The translations under genes and the position numbers were made by a program. Positions 17,972-26,572 of a DNA stretch of 64,000 nucleotides are shown here, piece by piece; within the stretch, counting starts at the first letter, position 1; each line of letters starts with the position of its first letter. This stretch comes from Pseudomonadota bacterium (GTDB lineage: Bacteria; Pseudomonadota; Gammaproteobacteria; Burkholderiales; Methylophilaceae), in the NCBI GenBank assembly GCA_029782295.1, contig JAKOVB010000027.1:1-64000 (forward strand), in the 5' to 3' direction. The notes below the pieces were generated by a model. It saw only the letters and a list, made by a program, of their open reading frames with translations, was not told the origin of the DNA and did no database searches.

Positions 17972-19408
17972 TTAATGTGCCTCTTGTTGGCCATGAAAAT
18001 TGACCTCGCGCACCACGGCCTCTTCCGGCTTGGAATGCGGGGTCACAACGAACCTGACTTCGTGCGTGTGTTCAGCCAGTTCATGTTCGAGATCAATCTT
18101 GGCAGTGATGTTCAGATCCTTCCCGGCACGCACCCGGATTTCAGGCAGATTACCCAAGTCCAGTGCGCTTTCAGGCACATCCTCGACTTTGACGGTGAAC
18201 ACTTCTTCATGCTCGGTCTTGTTGACGATATGGATTTGGTAGCGATTGCGGACTTTTCCGTCTGACAGTACAACATACAAAGGTTGACGAACCTGCTGCA
18301 CCCGCACTTCCACAGCCGTGCGATGTGCCACGGCCCACACAAGCCAGGCCATCATGATCACCAGCGAAGCCCCATAGCCGATCACCTTGAGATTTTTCCA
18401 TTTCAAGTGCGGCTTGGTCGGTGTGTCACTGTGCAGATTGGCCTCGGAGTCATAACGGATCAATCCTCGCGGATACCCCACGGAATCCATGATGTTGTTG
18501 CAGGCATCGATGCACAGGCCACAGGAAATGCACTGGTACTGCATGCCCTTGCGGATATCGATTCCGGTCGGACACACCTGAACACAGAACCCGCAGTCGA
18601 TACAGTCTCCATGGCCCTTGGCCACGCGATCCTCGCGTGTACGCAAACCCTCCTTGGGTGCCACCCGTCCCGCAGCACCTTCCCCGCGCCGGGCATCATA
18701 GCTGACCGCCAGAGTATCCTTTTCATACATCACGCTTTGGAAACGGGCGTAGGGACACATGTAGATGCAAATCTGTTCACGTGCAATTCCACCACACATA
18801 TAGGTCGTCGCAGTCAAAAGAATCACAGTGAAATAGGCCACATCGGCTGCGTGACCGGTGAAAAAATCATGGAACAATTGTGGTGCATACGTGAAATACG
18901 CTGCAAAGGTAAATCCTGTCCAGAATGAGACCAGAATCATCAGAAAATGGGATGACCCGATCTTCAGAATACGCTCCGCATTCCAGGGCTGTTTGCGCAG
19001 GCGCAGCCGGGCAGGCCGCTCCCCCTGAATCCAGTGCTCGATCATGATGAACACATCCGACCAGAGGGTCTGGAAACAGAAATAGCCGCACCAGGCCCGA
19101 CCAATCAATCCAGTTACAAAAAACAGGAATGCGGCCGCAATGAACAGCAGCATCGACAACCAGAAAATATCCTGCGGATAGGTCACGAGATCGAAAATGA
19201 AGAACCTGCGAGTCACGAGATCGAACATCACCGCCTGTCCAGCCGCACTGTGACGTTCCCAAGGGAGCCATGGAAGGATGAAGAACACCGCAAAAGCAAC
19301 AATCAGAACCAGAGTCTTGAAGTTGCGGAATGGCCCCTTGACGGAGCGGGTGTGGATCGGAATGTGTTTCTGGTATAGCGGGGAATGGTCCGGAGTGTCG
19401 TGTGTCAT
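17972..19408 (-). CDS. ccoG: cbb3 oxidase accessory ferredoxin protein CcoG
   Basis: A membrane iron-sulfur protein required for cbb3 oxidase maturation, proposed to reduce copper for insertion. Five hydrophobic segments surround two ferredoxin clusters: CIDCGFCVQVCP and CISCGLCIDACN. A C-terminal Ig-like domain follows a membrane helix. The start MTHDTPDHSPLYQ gives 478 residues, typical of the family. An in-frame TTG further upstream lies inside the ccoP terminator and is rejected. The gene directly precedes the FixH-like gene with no gap. Confidence 0.94.
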   Translation of the reverse strand: MTHDTPDHSPLYQKHIPIHTRSVKGPFRNFKTLVLIVAFAVFFILPWLPWERHSAAGQAVMFDLVTRRFFIFDLVTYPQDIFWLSMLLFIAAAFLFFVTGLIGRAWCGYFCFQTLWSDVFIMIEHWIQGERPARLRLRKQPWNAERILKIGSSHFLMILVSFWTGFTFAAYFTYAPQLFHDFFTGHAADVAYFTVILLTATTYMCGGIAREQICIYMCPYARFQSVMYEKDTLAVSYDARRGEGAAGRVAPKEGLRTREDRVAKGHGDCIDCGFCVQVCPTGIDIRKGMQYQCISCGLCIDACNNIMDSVGYPRGLIRYDSEANLHSDTPTKPHLKWKNLKVIGYGASLVIMMAWLVWAVAHRTAVEVRVQQVRQPLYVVLSDGKVRNRYQIHIVNKTEHEEVFTVKVEDVPESALDLGNLPEIRVRAGKDLNITAKIDLEHELAEHTHEVRFVVTPHSKPEEAVVREVNFHGQQEAH

Positions 19409-19486
19409 GCTTTCAGTACCACCATCAATCTTCAATATGTGAGGATAACGCATCGCGCCGGTTGAATCACTATCCTGCACAAAAAA

Positions 19487-19516
19487 CAAAGGCTCACGTC
19501 GTAACGCGAGCCTTTG
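19487..19516 (-). terminator. Terminator of the ccoNOQP operon
   Basis: On the minus strand CAAAGGCTC pairs with GAGCCTTTG around a short GC-rich loop and is followed by six Ts. It lies 28 bp behind the ccoP stop and separates ccoNOQP from ccoG. Confidence 0.75.
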
Positions 19517-19544
19517 TTGGATATTGCCTTCTGATCAGATCAGA

Positions 19545-20474
19545 TTACTTACCGCCACCGAGGCTGTCATGTACATACAGTGTGAGCACCTTGATCTGCT
19601 CGGGTTTCAGGCGACCACCCCAGACCGGCATCTTGCCGCGGCTCATGCCACCGCTGACCAGCTTGACGACCTCGTCCAGCTTGCCTTCCGCAGTGGACTG
19701 GCCAGGAACGTTCGCCCACAGCCAGTTCTTGTCGGTCAGGTTTGCGGAACCCAGATCCGGGTTACCCTTGCCTTCAGCGCCATGGCAGACAGCACATCCA
19801 CCTTCGTTGTGGAAGATGGCATCGCCGGCCTTGGCAGCTTCGGCATCGTGCGGTTCGCCGGAAAGGCTCAGCACGTAGTTGGCAACCTGCTTCAGCTTGT
19901 CATCCGGCAGGACACCCTTGAAAGCAGGCATCATACCGTTACGACCACCCGTGATGGTTTCCTGAATCTTCTCGTAAGTACCACCATAGATCCAGACGTC
20001 ATCCACCAGATTCGGGGAGAAGCCGATCTTGCCTACACCACCTGCCTGATGGCAGGGCGCGCAGTTGTCGGAGAACAGGGTCTTGCCCGCAGAGTTGACG
20101 AAGTTCATCAGTTCGGCGTTCTTGGACACTTCCTCGTACGGCGTTGCCGCAACCTTGTCGAACCATTGCTTCTGCTCGGCATTGTGGGCGTTCATTTCCG
20201 ACATCAGCTTGGAACGCATGTTCCAATGGGTCGTCTTCTGTTCTTCAGAACCATCCACCTTCTTGTTGGTGTAGGTAATGGTATTGCCTACGCCCTTGGT
20301 GTAGCTGGTACCGATCGGCCATGCCGGATACATGATCCAGTAGATGATCGAGAAGATGATGGTGAGATAGAACGTCCAGACCCACCACATCGGCAGCGGA
20401 TTGGTGAGCTCCTGCAGGTTTTCGTCCCACACGTGCCCGGTAGTGCTAACGGATTTTGCTTTATCCTGACTCAT
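19545..20474 (-). CDS. ccoP: cbb3-type cytochrome c oxidase subunit CcoP (diheme)
   Basis: A 309-residue membrane-anchored diheme cytochrome c that carries electrons to CcoO. It has a single N-terminal membrane helix (MWWVWTFYLTIIFSIIYWIM) and two periplasmic heme c motifs, CAPCH and CAVCH. Its methionine ligand regions resemble MMPAFKGVLPDDKL and MPVWGGRLKPEQI. It follows ccoQ by 12 bp. The final segment ILTLYVHD-type helix and glycine tail end just before a strong terminator. Confidence 0.96.
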   Translation of the reverse strand: MSQDKAKSVSTTGHVWDENLQELTNPLPMWWVWTFYLTIIFSIIYWIMYPAWPIGTSYTKGVGNTITYTNKKVDGSEEQKTTHWNMRSKLMSEMNAHNAEQKQWFDKVAATPYEEVSKNAELMNFVNSAGKTLFSDNCAPCHQAGGVGKIGFSPNLVDDVWIYGGTYEKIQETITGGRNGMMPAFKGVLPDDKLKQVANYVLSLSGEPHDAEAAKAGDAIFHNEGGCAVCHGAEGKGNPDLGSANLTDKNWLWANVPGQSTAEGKLDEVVKLVSGGMSRGKMPVWGGRLKPEQIKVLTLYVHDSLGGGK

Positions 20475-20486
20475 GATTGTAATTCC

Positions 20487-20654
20487 TTATTTGTCCTCAT
20501 CCAGGAGTGGAATGTTCTTGTGTTCCTCGATCCGTTCACCACGGCTCCTGCTGCCGTAAAGGTACAGCAGGATGCCGCAGAAGACCGTGAAGAAAATGAC
20601 CAGTGCCAACGGCTTGGTATTCTCGAACTTTGTGAACCACAGGAACAATTCCAT
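20487..20654 (-). CDS. ccoQ: cbb3-type oxidase small subunit CcoQ
   Basis: A 55-residue single-span membrane protein beginning MELFLWFTKFENTKPLALV and ending LLDEDK. One hydrophobic helix (about residues 15-34) is followed by a charged tail containing GSRSRGERIEE, the usual CcoQ/FixQ layout. Its start is preceded by TAAGGAAACC. It sits between ccoO and ccoP. Known CcoQ proteins stabilise the CcoP-CcoNO contact. Confidence 0.9.
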   Translation of the reverse strand: MELFLWFTKFENTKPLALVIFFTVFCGILLYLYGSRSRGERIEEHKNIPLLDEDK

Positions 20655-20665
20655 GACCGGTTTCC

Positions 20666-21418
20666 TTAGCGGAATTTGGCGAAGTAGTCGTCGTCGAACT
20701 GCTTGAAGTCGACCATCGTCCCCAGCACTTGCAGATACGCTACCAGCGCGTCCATTTCAGTGACGTCGTTGATGTTGTTATCGTAGTTGCCGGTCTTGGC
20801 CTGCTCGATCAGGTTCTGCTCAGCATCCGGAATATGCAGCATTTTCGCCACATCCTCACCGAACTGCTTCACATTGCGATCGTATTCAGCCTTGCTCATG
20901 GAATAAGGCACGCCAGTCGTACGCAGCGCCTGCAGGCGCAGCGTCAGGTCGGACGTATCCAGCTTGGTCTTGATCAGCCACGGGTAGTTCGGCATCACAG
21001 ACTCAGGCACCATGGAACGGGGCGCAGTCAAGTGCTGGACATGCCAGTCGTTGGAGTACTTGCCACCGACACGCGCCAGATCAGGACCTGTACGCTTGGA
21101 ACCCCACTGGAACGGGTGATCGTACTTGGATTCCGCAGCCAGAGAGTAGTGACCATAACGCAATGCTTCGTCACGGAACGGACGGATCATTTGCGAGTGG
21201 CACAGGTAGCAGCCTTCGCGGATATAGATGTCACGGCCACGCTGCTCAAGCGGAGTGTACGGACGAATCATGTCCTTACCATCTGCTGTCTTCACCGTTT
21301 CAACTGTTTCCTTGATGAAGAACAGCGGCACGACTTCCACCAGACCACCGGCACTGATGGCCAGCATGGTCAGCACCAGCAGCCAACCTAGATTTCGTTC
21401 AATTTTATCGTGTTTCAT
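20666..21418 (-). CDS. ccoO: cbb3-type cytochrome c oxidase subunit CcoO (monoheme)
   Basis: A 250-residue membrane-anchored monoheme cytochrome c. An N-terminal helix ([21 protein letters not shown]) precedes the family sequence [18 protein letters not shown] with heme motif CYLCH and the following MIRPFRDE. The later segment SVMPNYPWL supplies the likely methionine ligand. It lies 27 bp after ccoN and 11 bp before ccoQ on the same strand. Confidence 0.97.
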   Translation of the reverse strand: MKHDKIERNLGWLLVLTMLAISAGGLVEVVPLFFIKETVETVKTADGKDMIRPYTPLEQRGRDIYIREGCYLCHSQMIRPFRDEALRYGHYSLAAESKYDHPFQWGSKRTGPDLARVGGKYSNDWHVQHLTAPRSMVPESVMPNYPWLIKTKLDTSDLTLRLQALRTTGVPYSMSKAEYDRNVKQFGEDVAKMLHIPDAEQNLIEQAKTGNYDNNINDVTEMDALVAYLQVLGTMVDFKQFDDDYFAKFR

Positions 21419-21445
21419 ATTAACTCCCGTATTCCAATCGCCCGG

Positions 21446-22879
21446 TTATGCCGCCGCTGCGACCGGAGCCGCTTCGGTGTTGCCTTGATTGATGGTCTTG
21501 TACATGTTGTAGCACATCACCACCATACCGGTCAGGAAGAACGCGCCACCCAGTGCACGCATCGCATAGAACGGATGCATTGCAGCCACGGACTCGGCAA
21601 ACGAATACTGCAGGTTGCCAAAGTCATCGAATGCACGCCACATCAGGCCTTGCATGATGCCGGAAATCCACATCGCGGTGATGTACAGCAGCACGCCGAT
21701 CGTTGCCAGCCAGAAGTGGACATTGATCAGACGCAGGCTATATACCTGGGTATTCCACAGGCGCGGGATCAGGTGATACAGGGAACCGAAGGAAATCATC
21801 GCCACCCAGCCCAGGGCGCCGGAGTGAACGTGACCCACCGTCCAGTCAGTGTAGTGCGACAGGGCGTTCACATCCTTCAGGGACATCATCGGACCTTCGA
21901 AGGTCGACATGCCGTAGAAGGACAGCGCCACGATCATGAAGCGCATGATCGGGTCAGTCCGCAACTTATCCCATGCACCGGACAGCGTCATGATGCCGTT
22001 GATCATACCGCCCCAGGAAGGCAGCAGCAGCATGATGGAGAAGGTTGCAGCCAGCGTGGAAGTCCAGTCAGGAATTGCTGTCCAGTGCAGGTGGTGAGAA
22101 CCGGCCCACATATACATGAAGGACAGTGCCCAGAAGTGCACGATGGACAGACGATAGGAATAAACCGGCTTGCCAGCCTGCTTCGGCACGAAGTAGTACA
22201 TCATGCCCAGGAACGCAGCAGTCAGGAAGAAGCCCACTGCATTGTGGCCGTACCACCATTGCGTCATCGCATCCTGAGCACCGGAGAACAGGCTGTAGGA
22301 CTTGATGGAGAAGAGGCTGATCGGCACTGCGAGATTATTAAAGGTATGCAGCAGCGCGGTCGCCAGGATGAAGGACAGGTAGAACCAGTTGGCCACATAG
22401 ATATGTGGCTGTTTGCGGTTCATCAGGGTGCCGATGAAGATTGCCATGTAGACAACCCAGACGACCTCGATCAGCAGGTCGATCGGCCATTCCATTTCGG
22501 CGTATTCGCGACCCTGGGAATGCCCCATGACATCACCCAGTGCAGCCAGGACGATCACAGCCTGCCAGCCCCAGAAGGTGAAGTTTGCCAGATTGCCGCC
22601 CCACAGGCGGGTCTGACAGGTACGCTGCACGACATAGTAGGAGGTTGCGAACAGTGCGCTACCGCCAAAACCGAAAATCACGGCGCCGGTATGCACCGGA
22701 CGCAAACGACCGAACGTGATGTACGGAATGTCGAAGTTAAGGAACGGAAACGCCAGTTCAGAGGCGATATACACCCCTACCAGCATCCCCACTGCGCCCC
22801 ATACCAGGGTCATGATAGTGAACTTGCGAATAATATCGTAATTGTATTGTTCGCTCGTCACAACGCTCGCCGTTGCCAT
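21446..22879 (-). CDS. ccoN: cbb3-type cytochrome c oxidase subunit I CcoN
   Basis: The catalytic 12-helix subunit of the high-affinity cbb3 terminal oxidase, which reduces oxygen at a heme b3-CuB centre and pumps protons. The 477-residue protein contains conserved histidine-bearing helices such as [21 protein letters not shown] and the [21 protein letters not shown] segment near the heme ligands. The ATG follows GGAGGAAGCA. It is first in ccoNOQP, behind a predicted promoter and an inverted repeat. Expression would be expected under low oxygen, but no FNR box is visible. Confidence 0.97.
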   Translation of the reverse strand: MATASVVTSEQYNYDIIRKFTIMTLVWGAVGMLVGVYIASELAFPFLNFDIPYITFGRLRPVHTGAVIFGFGGSALFATSYYVVQRTCQTRLWGGNLANFTFWGWQAVIVLAALGDVMGHSQGREYAEMEWPIDLLIEVVWVVYMAIFIGTLMNRKQPHIYVANWFYLSFILATALLHTFNNLAVPISLFSIKSYSLFSGAQDAMTQWWYGHNAVGFFLTAAFLGMMYYFVPKQAGKPVYSYRLSIVHFWALSFMYMWAGSHHLHWTAIPDWTSTLAATFSIMLLLPSWGGMINGIMTLSGAWDKLRTDPIMRFMIVALSFYGMSTFEGPMMSLKDVNALSHYTDWTVGHVHSGALGWVAMISFGSLYHLIPRLWNTQVYSLRLINVHFWLATIGVLLYITAMWISGIMQGLMWRAFDDFGNLQYSFAESVAAMHPFYAMRALGGAFFLTGMVVMCYNMYKTINQGNTEAAPVAAAA

Positions 22880-22909
22880 TGCTTCCTCCCAGTTAAAACA
22901 AAAAGTCGT

Positions 22910-22945
22910 GGTGCGTCATCATACCACGCGACAAATTGACGCACC
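22910..22945 (-). promoter_or_regulatory. Inverted repeat at the ccoN transcription start
   Basis: GGTGCGTCA (22910-22918) and its exact complement TGACGCACC (22937-22945) are separated by 18 nt. The pair begins right after the predicted transcription start, so it could be an operator or a leader RNA hairpin. Confidence 0.45.
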
Positions 22946-22953
22946 CCACGCGA

Positions 22954-22982
22954 AGTATATTCCGTTCAACGTAATGCGACAA
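22954..22982 (-). promoter_or_regulatory. Predicted ccoN promoter
   Basis: On the minus strand TTGTCG (22977-22982) and TATACT (22954-22959) are exactly 17 bp apart, about 75 bp upstream of the ccoN start. No TTGAT-N4-ATCAA FNR/ANR site is seen around it. Confidence 0.55.
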
Positions 22983-23002
22983 GTATGTCTTGATTAAAAA
23001 AC

Positions 23003-23575
23003 TCAAAGCAGCAAACGAAGATCGTGTGCAATCTCCTGCGGCTTCTGCCCGTAGTTCAGATAAACCCGCGGCCGACCCGCCTTGTCCAGCAGGAATACCC
23101 CGGCAGCATGATCGATAGTGTACCTTCCCTTGCCCGTAACGGGCTGCTTTTGATGGTAAACCCCGAAATTTTTTGCGGCCTTATCCGTTTGCTCCGACAA
23201 ACCCGTCAACCCCAGAAACTCGAGGCCAAATGGAGCCATATACATCGCCAGAACTTGCGACGTATCCCTTTCCGGATCCAGCGTCACGAACAGCACCTGC
23301 ACGCGGGAACGATCACTCCCGAGCAATTTCAACGCTGCCGCCAGATCTGCCATGGTAGTCGGACACACATCCGGGCAATGGGTATACCCAAAGAACAGGG
23401 CCACGGTTTTACCCTGAAAATCCCTCAACGTCCGCTGTATACCATGATGGTCGACAAGCTGGAATGCCGCCTCAATCGAAGACGAGGTAATCTCATACCC
23501 CTTAAAATCTCTCTGCGCCCCGGAATCCTGACATCCAACCAGCAACAGTAAAAGAAAAATCCAGATTTTTCGCAT
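23003..23575 (-). CDS. SCO1/SenC-family copper chaperone lipoprotein
   Basis: A 190-residue thioredoxin-fold protein that handles copper for terminal oxidase assembly. The start MRKIWIFLLLLLVGCQ gives a lipoprotein signal with the acceptor cysteine at residue 15. The copper-binding CPDVCP motif has Cys67 and Cys71, and the third ligand is His156 in TIDHAAG. A longer in-frame start lies inside the upstream terminator and is rejected. It is just upstream of ccoN on the same strand, supporting a role in delivering copper to the CuB site. Confidence 0.93.
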   Translation of the reverse strand: MRKIWIFLLLLLVGCQDSGAQRDFKGYEITSSSIEAAFQLVDHHGIQRTLRDFQGKTVALFFGYTHCPDVCPTTMADLAAALKLLGSDRSRVQVLFVTLDPERDTSQVLAMYMAPFGLEFLGLTGLSEQTDKAAKNFGVYHQKQPVTGKGRYTIDHAAGVFLLDKAGRPRVYLNYGQKPQEIAHDLRLLL

Positions 23576-23591
23576 ACCACCCCAACAAATA

Positions 23592-23626
23592 AAAACCCCC
23601 TGCTCCACAAGGGAGGAGGGGGTTTT
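23592..23626 (-). terminator. Terminator behind ompW
   Basis: On the minus strand AAAACCCCC pairs with GGGGGTTTT around a purine-rich loop and ends in TTTTTATTT. It lies about 30 bp after the ompW stop and before the SCO start. Confidence 0.75.
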
Positions 23627-23654
23627 CAGGCTCGAAAGGCTAACAGAAATTCAA

Positions 23655-24317
23655 TTAGAACCTCTTGCCAACACCGATACCAAAGACCCATGGATCAATG
23701 TCCAAACTGTCAATCTTTGTACCATTCAGCTTGACATCAGTATTCATCCAGACTTTTTTCACGTCAGCGTTGATCTGCCAACCATCCTTCAGGTTGATGT
23801 CAACACCAGCTTGCAAAGCAGGACCCCACATATTGCGATCAATCTTAATGTCGCCAGCATCAGGCACAGTCAAACCGAGCTTGCGGTCCATGGCACGCGT
23901 GTAGTTCACACCAGCACCCACATACGGGTCAAATGTTTGATCAGGCAGGAAGTGCCACTGAAGAGTCAAAGTCGGCGGCAAAAGATTTACCGATCCCAAC
24001 TTACTACCAGCTAACGTACCAGTCCCACCAATGTTTACATCATGACGAGTACCTGTGGCAAGGATCAACTCGGCAGCAATGTTTTTGGTAATATAATAGG
24101 AGAAGTCAATCTCAGGAATCCAATTACCATCCACTTCGAGCTTAGTACCAGCCTCTGTAGCCATACCAAGACCATTGAGATAAGTGCCCAGCTTACTATC
24201 TTCATCAGGGCTAACATATGCAGCACGCAAACGAACCACGATATCTCCTGCCTCAGCCATAGCGAGGGAAGGTGCAAAAGCGGCAGCGATCAGGGCTGCC
24301 AGCGCAATCTTCTTCAT
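23655..24317 (-). CDS. ompW: OmpW-family outer-membrane protein
   Basis: A 220-residue eight-stranded outer-membrane barrel. A clear signal peptide (MKKIALAALIAAAFAPSLAMA) is followed by the OmpW opening AGDIVVRLRAAYVSPDEDS. The family segment LLPPTLTLQWHFLPDQTFDPYVGAGVNYT is present in parts, and the chain ends in the terminal Phe typical of porins. OmpW proteins form channels for small hydrophobic molecules. Base composition is visibly more A+T rich than the genes around it. A promoter with TTGCGC and TAAAAT lies about 60 bp upstream, and the start follows GGGAGATTCAA. Confidence 0.92.
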   Translation of the reverse strand: MKKIALAALIAAAFAPSLAMAEAGDIVVRLRAAYVSPDEDSKLGTYLNGLGMATEAGTKLEVDGNWIPEIDFSYYITKNIAAELILATGTRHDVNIGGTGTLAGSKLGSVNLLPPTLTLQWHFLPDQTFDPYVGAGVNYTRAMDRKLGLTVPDAGDIKIDRNMWGPALQAGVDINLKDGWQINADVKKVWMNTDVKLNGTKIDSLDIDPWVFGIGVGKRF

Positions 24318-24371
24318 TTGAATCTCCCAGTAAATAAGTAAAGTAAATAGGATACGAATATCTTTGATTTA

Positions 24372-24399
24372 ATTTTACGCCTATCCCCTGCCGGCGCAA
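24372..24399 (-). promoter_or_regulatory. Predicted ompW promoter
   Basis: On the minus strand TTGCGC (24394-24399) and TAAAAT (24372-24377) are 16 bp apart, about 55 bp upstream of the ompW start. Confidence 0.45.
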
Positions 24400-24446
24400 G
24401 TGGTTTATGCGAATTAAACGACAAATTCATTAATGGGTGTTGCGAA

Positions 24447-25328
24447 TTAGCAACAGTCATTCAGCCCGCCACCCCTCAAAAAGTCGAAACCATGAGATCC
24501 GCATTTTCTGCCGGCCAGTTTGCAAGCAAATGACAACACCTTCTCCAACGGCCATCCTGACGTCATGCCATGCAGGACTCCTGCATTGAAGGTATCCCCT
24601 GCGCCGAGCGTATCGACCACCCTGCCCGGAGCCGACGCCGGGGATTCGCATTGAACCCCTGCGCCTTCAACCCCAAAAGCACCCCGCTCACCCCATGCCG
24701 CAACTAGAATGCCCCCGCCGACGCGGGCCGACATATCCGCCAAAAATGCGCGCGGGTCTTCCTGACCGTAGTAGGCGGCGATTCCGCGCGAACACATCAT
24801 CAGATCAGCCCGCCCGAGCAGGGACTCAAAACCTTCCCGGGGCTTTTCCAGCTCGACCGAAACAGGCACCTTGGGAAAGCGGTTGCGCACATGTTGAATC
24901 ATGGCGAGCAAGGCGGGCAGATTGCGCGCCTCGAAATGGATCCAGTCCACCCCTGACAAATCTAGGACGTCCAGTTGCCCCGCAGGCATCTCCGGCAAAT
25001 CGCGATAATGCACGATGCTGCGATTGACGCCCGAGAGATAGATACTCGAAGTTGGCGGTCGCCCCGGCATGCGCGGGCAATGATGGTACGCAACCCCGTG
25101 CGCATCGAAATCCCGCTCGATCACTGCAGATTCGGCAGCTTCCGCGAGCACCCCAAGAAACTCGACCTGATGCCCCAGGGCAGACAGCACCACCGCGCTA
25201 TTGGCCGCGTTCCCGCCACGGCAGGTACGCAAGGCGCGCGCACGCATTTCCTCGTCCTCGCCAGGATGGTGATCCAGGTCGAACACCAAATCCAGCGTTG
25301 CAGTCCCAACCAGCAGAATACGCGCCAT
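24447..25328 (-). CDS. PfkB-family sugar kinase resembling ketohexokinase
   Basis: A 293-residue cytoplasmic ribokinase-fold kinase. The N terminus shows GTATLDLVFDLDHHPGEDEE and the substrate glycine motif RGGNAANSAVVLSALG. The C-terminal PfkB signature is DTLGAGDTFNAGVLHG with catalytic Asp. Several segments recall vertebrate ketohexokinase rather than ribokinase or fructokinase: WIHFEARN, SVELEKPREG, and the end GRKCGSHGFDF. This suggests phosphorylation of a ketose such as fructose at C1, but substrate cannot be read from sequence alone. It is divergent from ilvE and has no other sugar genes beside it. Confidence 0.82.
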   Translation of the reverse strand: MARILLVGTATLDLVFDLDHHPGEDEEMRARALRTCRGGNAANSAVVLSALGHQVEFLGVLAEAAESAVIERDFDAHGVAYHHCPRMPGRPPTSSIYLSGVNRSIVHYRDLPEMPAGQLDVLDLSGVDWIHFEARNLPALLAMIQHVRNRFPKVPVSVELEKPREGFESLLGRADLMMCSRGIAAYYGQEDPRAFLADMSARVGGGILVAAWGERGAFGVEGAGVQCESPASAPGRVVDTLGAGDTFNAGVLHGMTSGWPLEKVLSFACKLAGRKCGSHGFDFLRGGGLNDCC

Positions 25329-25368
25329 CTCTCGCCCCTCGTCCCGTGCAATGTATTGATGATACGTC

Positions 25369-25374
25369 TATAAT
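25369..25374 (+). promoter_or_regulatory. -10 element upstream of ilvE
   Basis: A perfect TATAAT about 30 bp before the ilvE start; only a weak -35 (TGCAAT, 16 bp upstream) can be proposed. Confidence 0.4.
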
Positions 25375-25403
25375 TATTCATTTTTGAGCTTCGGAGATAC
25401 AAG

Positions 25404-26336
25404 ATGGCTATGGCCAACACGATGGCCGACCGCGACGGTCTGATTTGGTATGACGGCAAGATGGTGCCGTGGCGGGATGCTACCACCCACGTCCTGACCC
25501 ACACCCTGCATTACGGCATGGGCGTTTTCGAAGGCGTGCGCGCTTACAAGACCGACAAGGGCACTGCCATCTTCCGCCTGAAGGAGCATACCGACCGCCT
25601 GTTCCGTTCTGCACACATCCTGGGTATGAAGATGCCCTTTGACAAGGAAACACTCATCGCCGCCCAGAAGGCCGCCGTGCGTGAGAACAAGCTCGAATCC
25701 GCCTACCTGCGCCCGATGGCGTTCTACGGCGCGGAAGCCATGGGTATTTCCGCCAAGACCCTCTCCACCCACGTCATCGTGGCGGCATGGAGTTGGGGGG
25801 CCTACATGGGCAAGGAAGCCCTGGAAAAGGGCATTCGCGTCAAGACCTCCTCATTCTCGCGCCACCACGTGAACATTCACATGTGCAAGGCCAAGGCCAA
25901 CGGCAACTACCTGAATTCCATCCTGGCTCACCAGGAAGCGGCTCAGGATGGCTATGACGAGGCCCTGCTGCTGGATGTCGACGGTTTTGTGGCTGAAGGC
26001 TCCGGTGAAAACTTCTTCATGATCCGCAACGGCAAGCTGTACACCCCGGACCTGACCAGCGCGCTGGAAGGCATCACCCGTGACACCATCGTCCAACTGG
26101 CCGATGAAATCGGCTTGCCGGTGATCGAGAAGCGCATTACCCGCGATGAAGTCTACACCGCGGACGAAGCCTTTTTCACAGGCACCGCCGCAGAAGTGAC
26201 GCCGATCCGTGAACTGGACAACCGCACCATCGGTTCCGGCAAGCGCGGTCCGATCACGGAAAAGCTGCAATCCAATTATTTTGATGTCGTCACCGGCAAG
26301 TCTGCCCGCCACCAAGGCTGGCTAACGCTGGTCTAA
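25404..26336 (+). CDS. ilvE: Branched-chain-amino-acid aminotransferase IlvE
   Basis: A PLP-dependent fold-type IV transaminase for the last step of valine, leucine and isoleucine synthesis. The 310-residue protein shows LHYGMGVFEGVRAY near the N terminus, the PLP lysine region FSRHHVNIHMCKAKANGNY, and the phosphate-binding EGSGENFFMI with ALEGITRDTI. The ATG follows CGGAGATACAAG. A small zinc-finger gene starts 12 bp downstream and is probably cotranscribed. Confidence 0.97.
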   Translation: MAMANTMADRDGLIWYDGKMVPWRDATTHVLTHTLHYGMGVFEGVRAYKTDKGTAIFRLKEHTDRLFRSAHILGMKMPFDKETLIAAQKAAVRENKLESAYLRPMAFYGAEAMGISAKTLSTHVIVAAWSWGAYMGKEALEKGIRVKTSSFSRHHVNIHMCKAKANGNYLNSILAHQEAAQDGYDEALLLDVDGFVAEGSGENFFMIRNGKLYTPDLTSALEGITRDTIVQLADEIGLPVIEKRITRDEVYTADEAFFTGTAAEVTPIRELDNRTIGSGKRGPITEKLQSNYFDVVTGKSARHQGWLTLV

Positions 26337-26347
26337 AGGAGACCGAC

Positions 26348-26542
26348 ATGACCGGGGAATCGCGCACCATCGAATTATCGGCAAAGGATTTGCCACTGCA
26401 TTGCCCGACTGCCGAAACTGCGTTGTGGTGCTCCCACCCGCGCGTTTTCCTCGACGTTACTGCCACAGGCTCCGTTCTTTGCCCATACTGCGGCACCCAA
26501 TACCGGCTCAAACCGGGAGAAGTCATCAAGAAGCACGGCTAA
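26348..26542 (+). CDS. Small zf-CHCC zinc-finger protein
   Basis: A 64-residue protein with the CHCC zinc-finger pattern: Cys near residue 19, CSHPRVFLDV, and CPYCGTQY. The fold is related to the mitochondrial complex I subunit NDUFS6. In betaproteobacteria this gene commonly follows ilvE, as here. Its function is not known. The start is preceded by AAGGAGACCGAC, a strong Shine-Dalgarno. Confidence 0.88.
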   Translation: MTGESRTIELSAKDLPLHCPTAETALWCSHPRVFLDVTATGSVLCPYCGTQYRLKPGEVIKKHG

Positions 26543-26544
26543 AA

Positions 26545-26568
26545 CGAAGCGGGCTCCGGCCCGCTTCG
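26545..26568. terminator. Convergent terminator between ilvE operon and murI
   Basis: A 10-bp perfect stem CGAAGCGGGC/GCCCGCTTCG with a TCCG loop. On the minus strand it is followed by TTTT, behind murI. On the plus strand the T run is poor. Confidence 0.75.
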
Positions 26569-26572
26569 CCAT

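Noticed and set aside
19409-19489. TTG start giving CcoG 27 extra residues
   Set aside because: The start lies inside the ccoP terminator and adds no family sequence.
21410-22939. 509-codon open frame opposite ccoN
   Set aside because: It mirrors the highly conserved oxidase subunit I and has low-complexity His/Gln/Arg composition typical of antisense frames.
22988-23008. TTGAT...TCAA pair near the ccoN upstream region as an FNR box
   Set aside because: Half-sites are 8 bp apart rather than 4, and the second half is incomplete; it also lies at the end of the SCO gene far from a good position.
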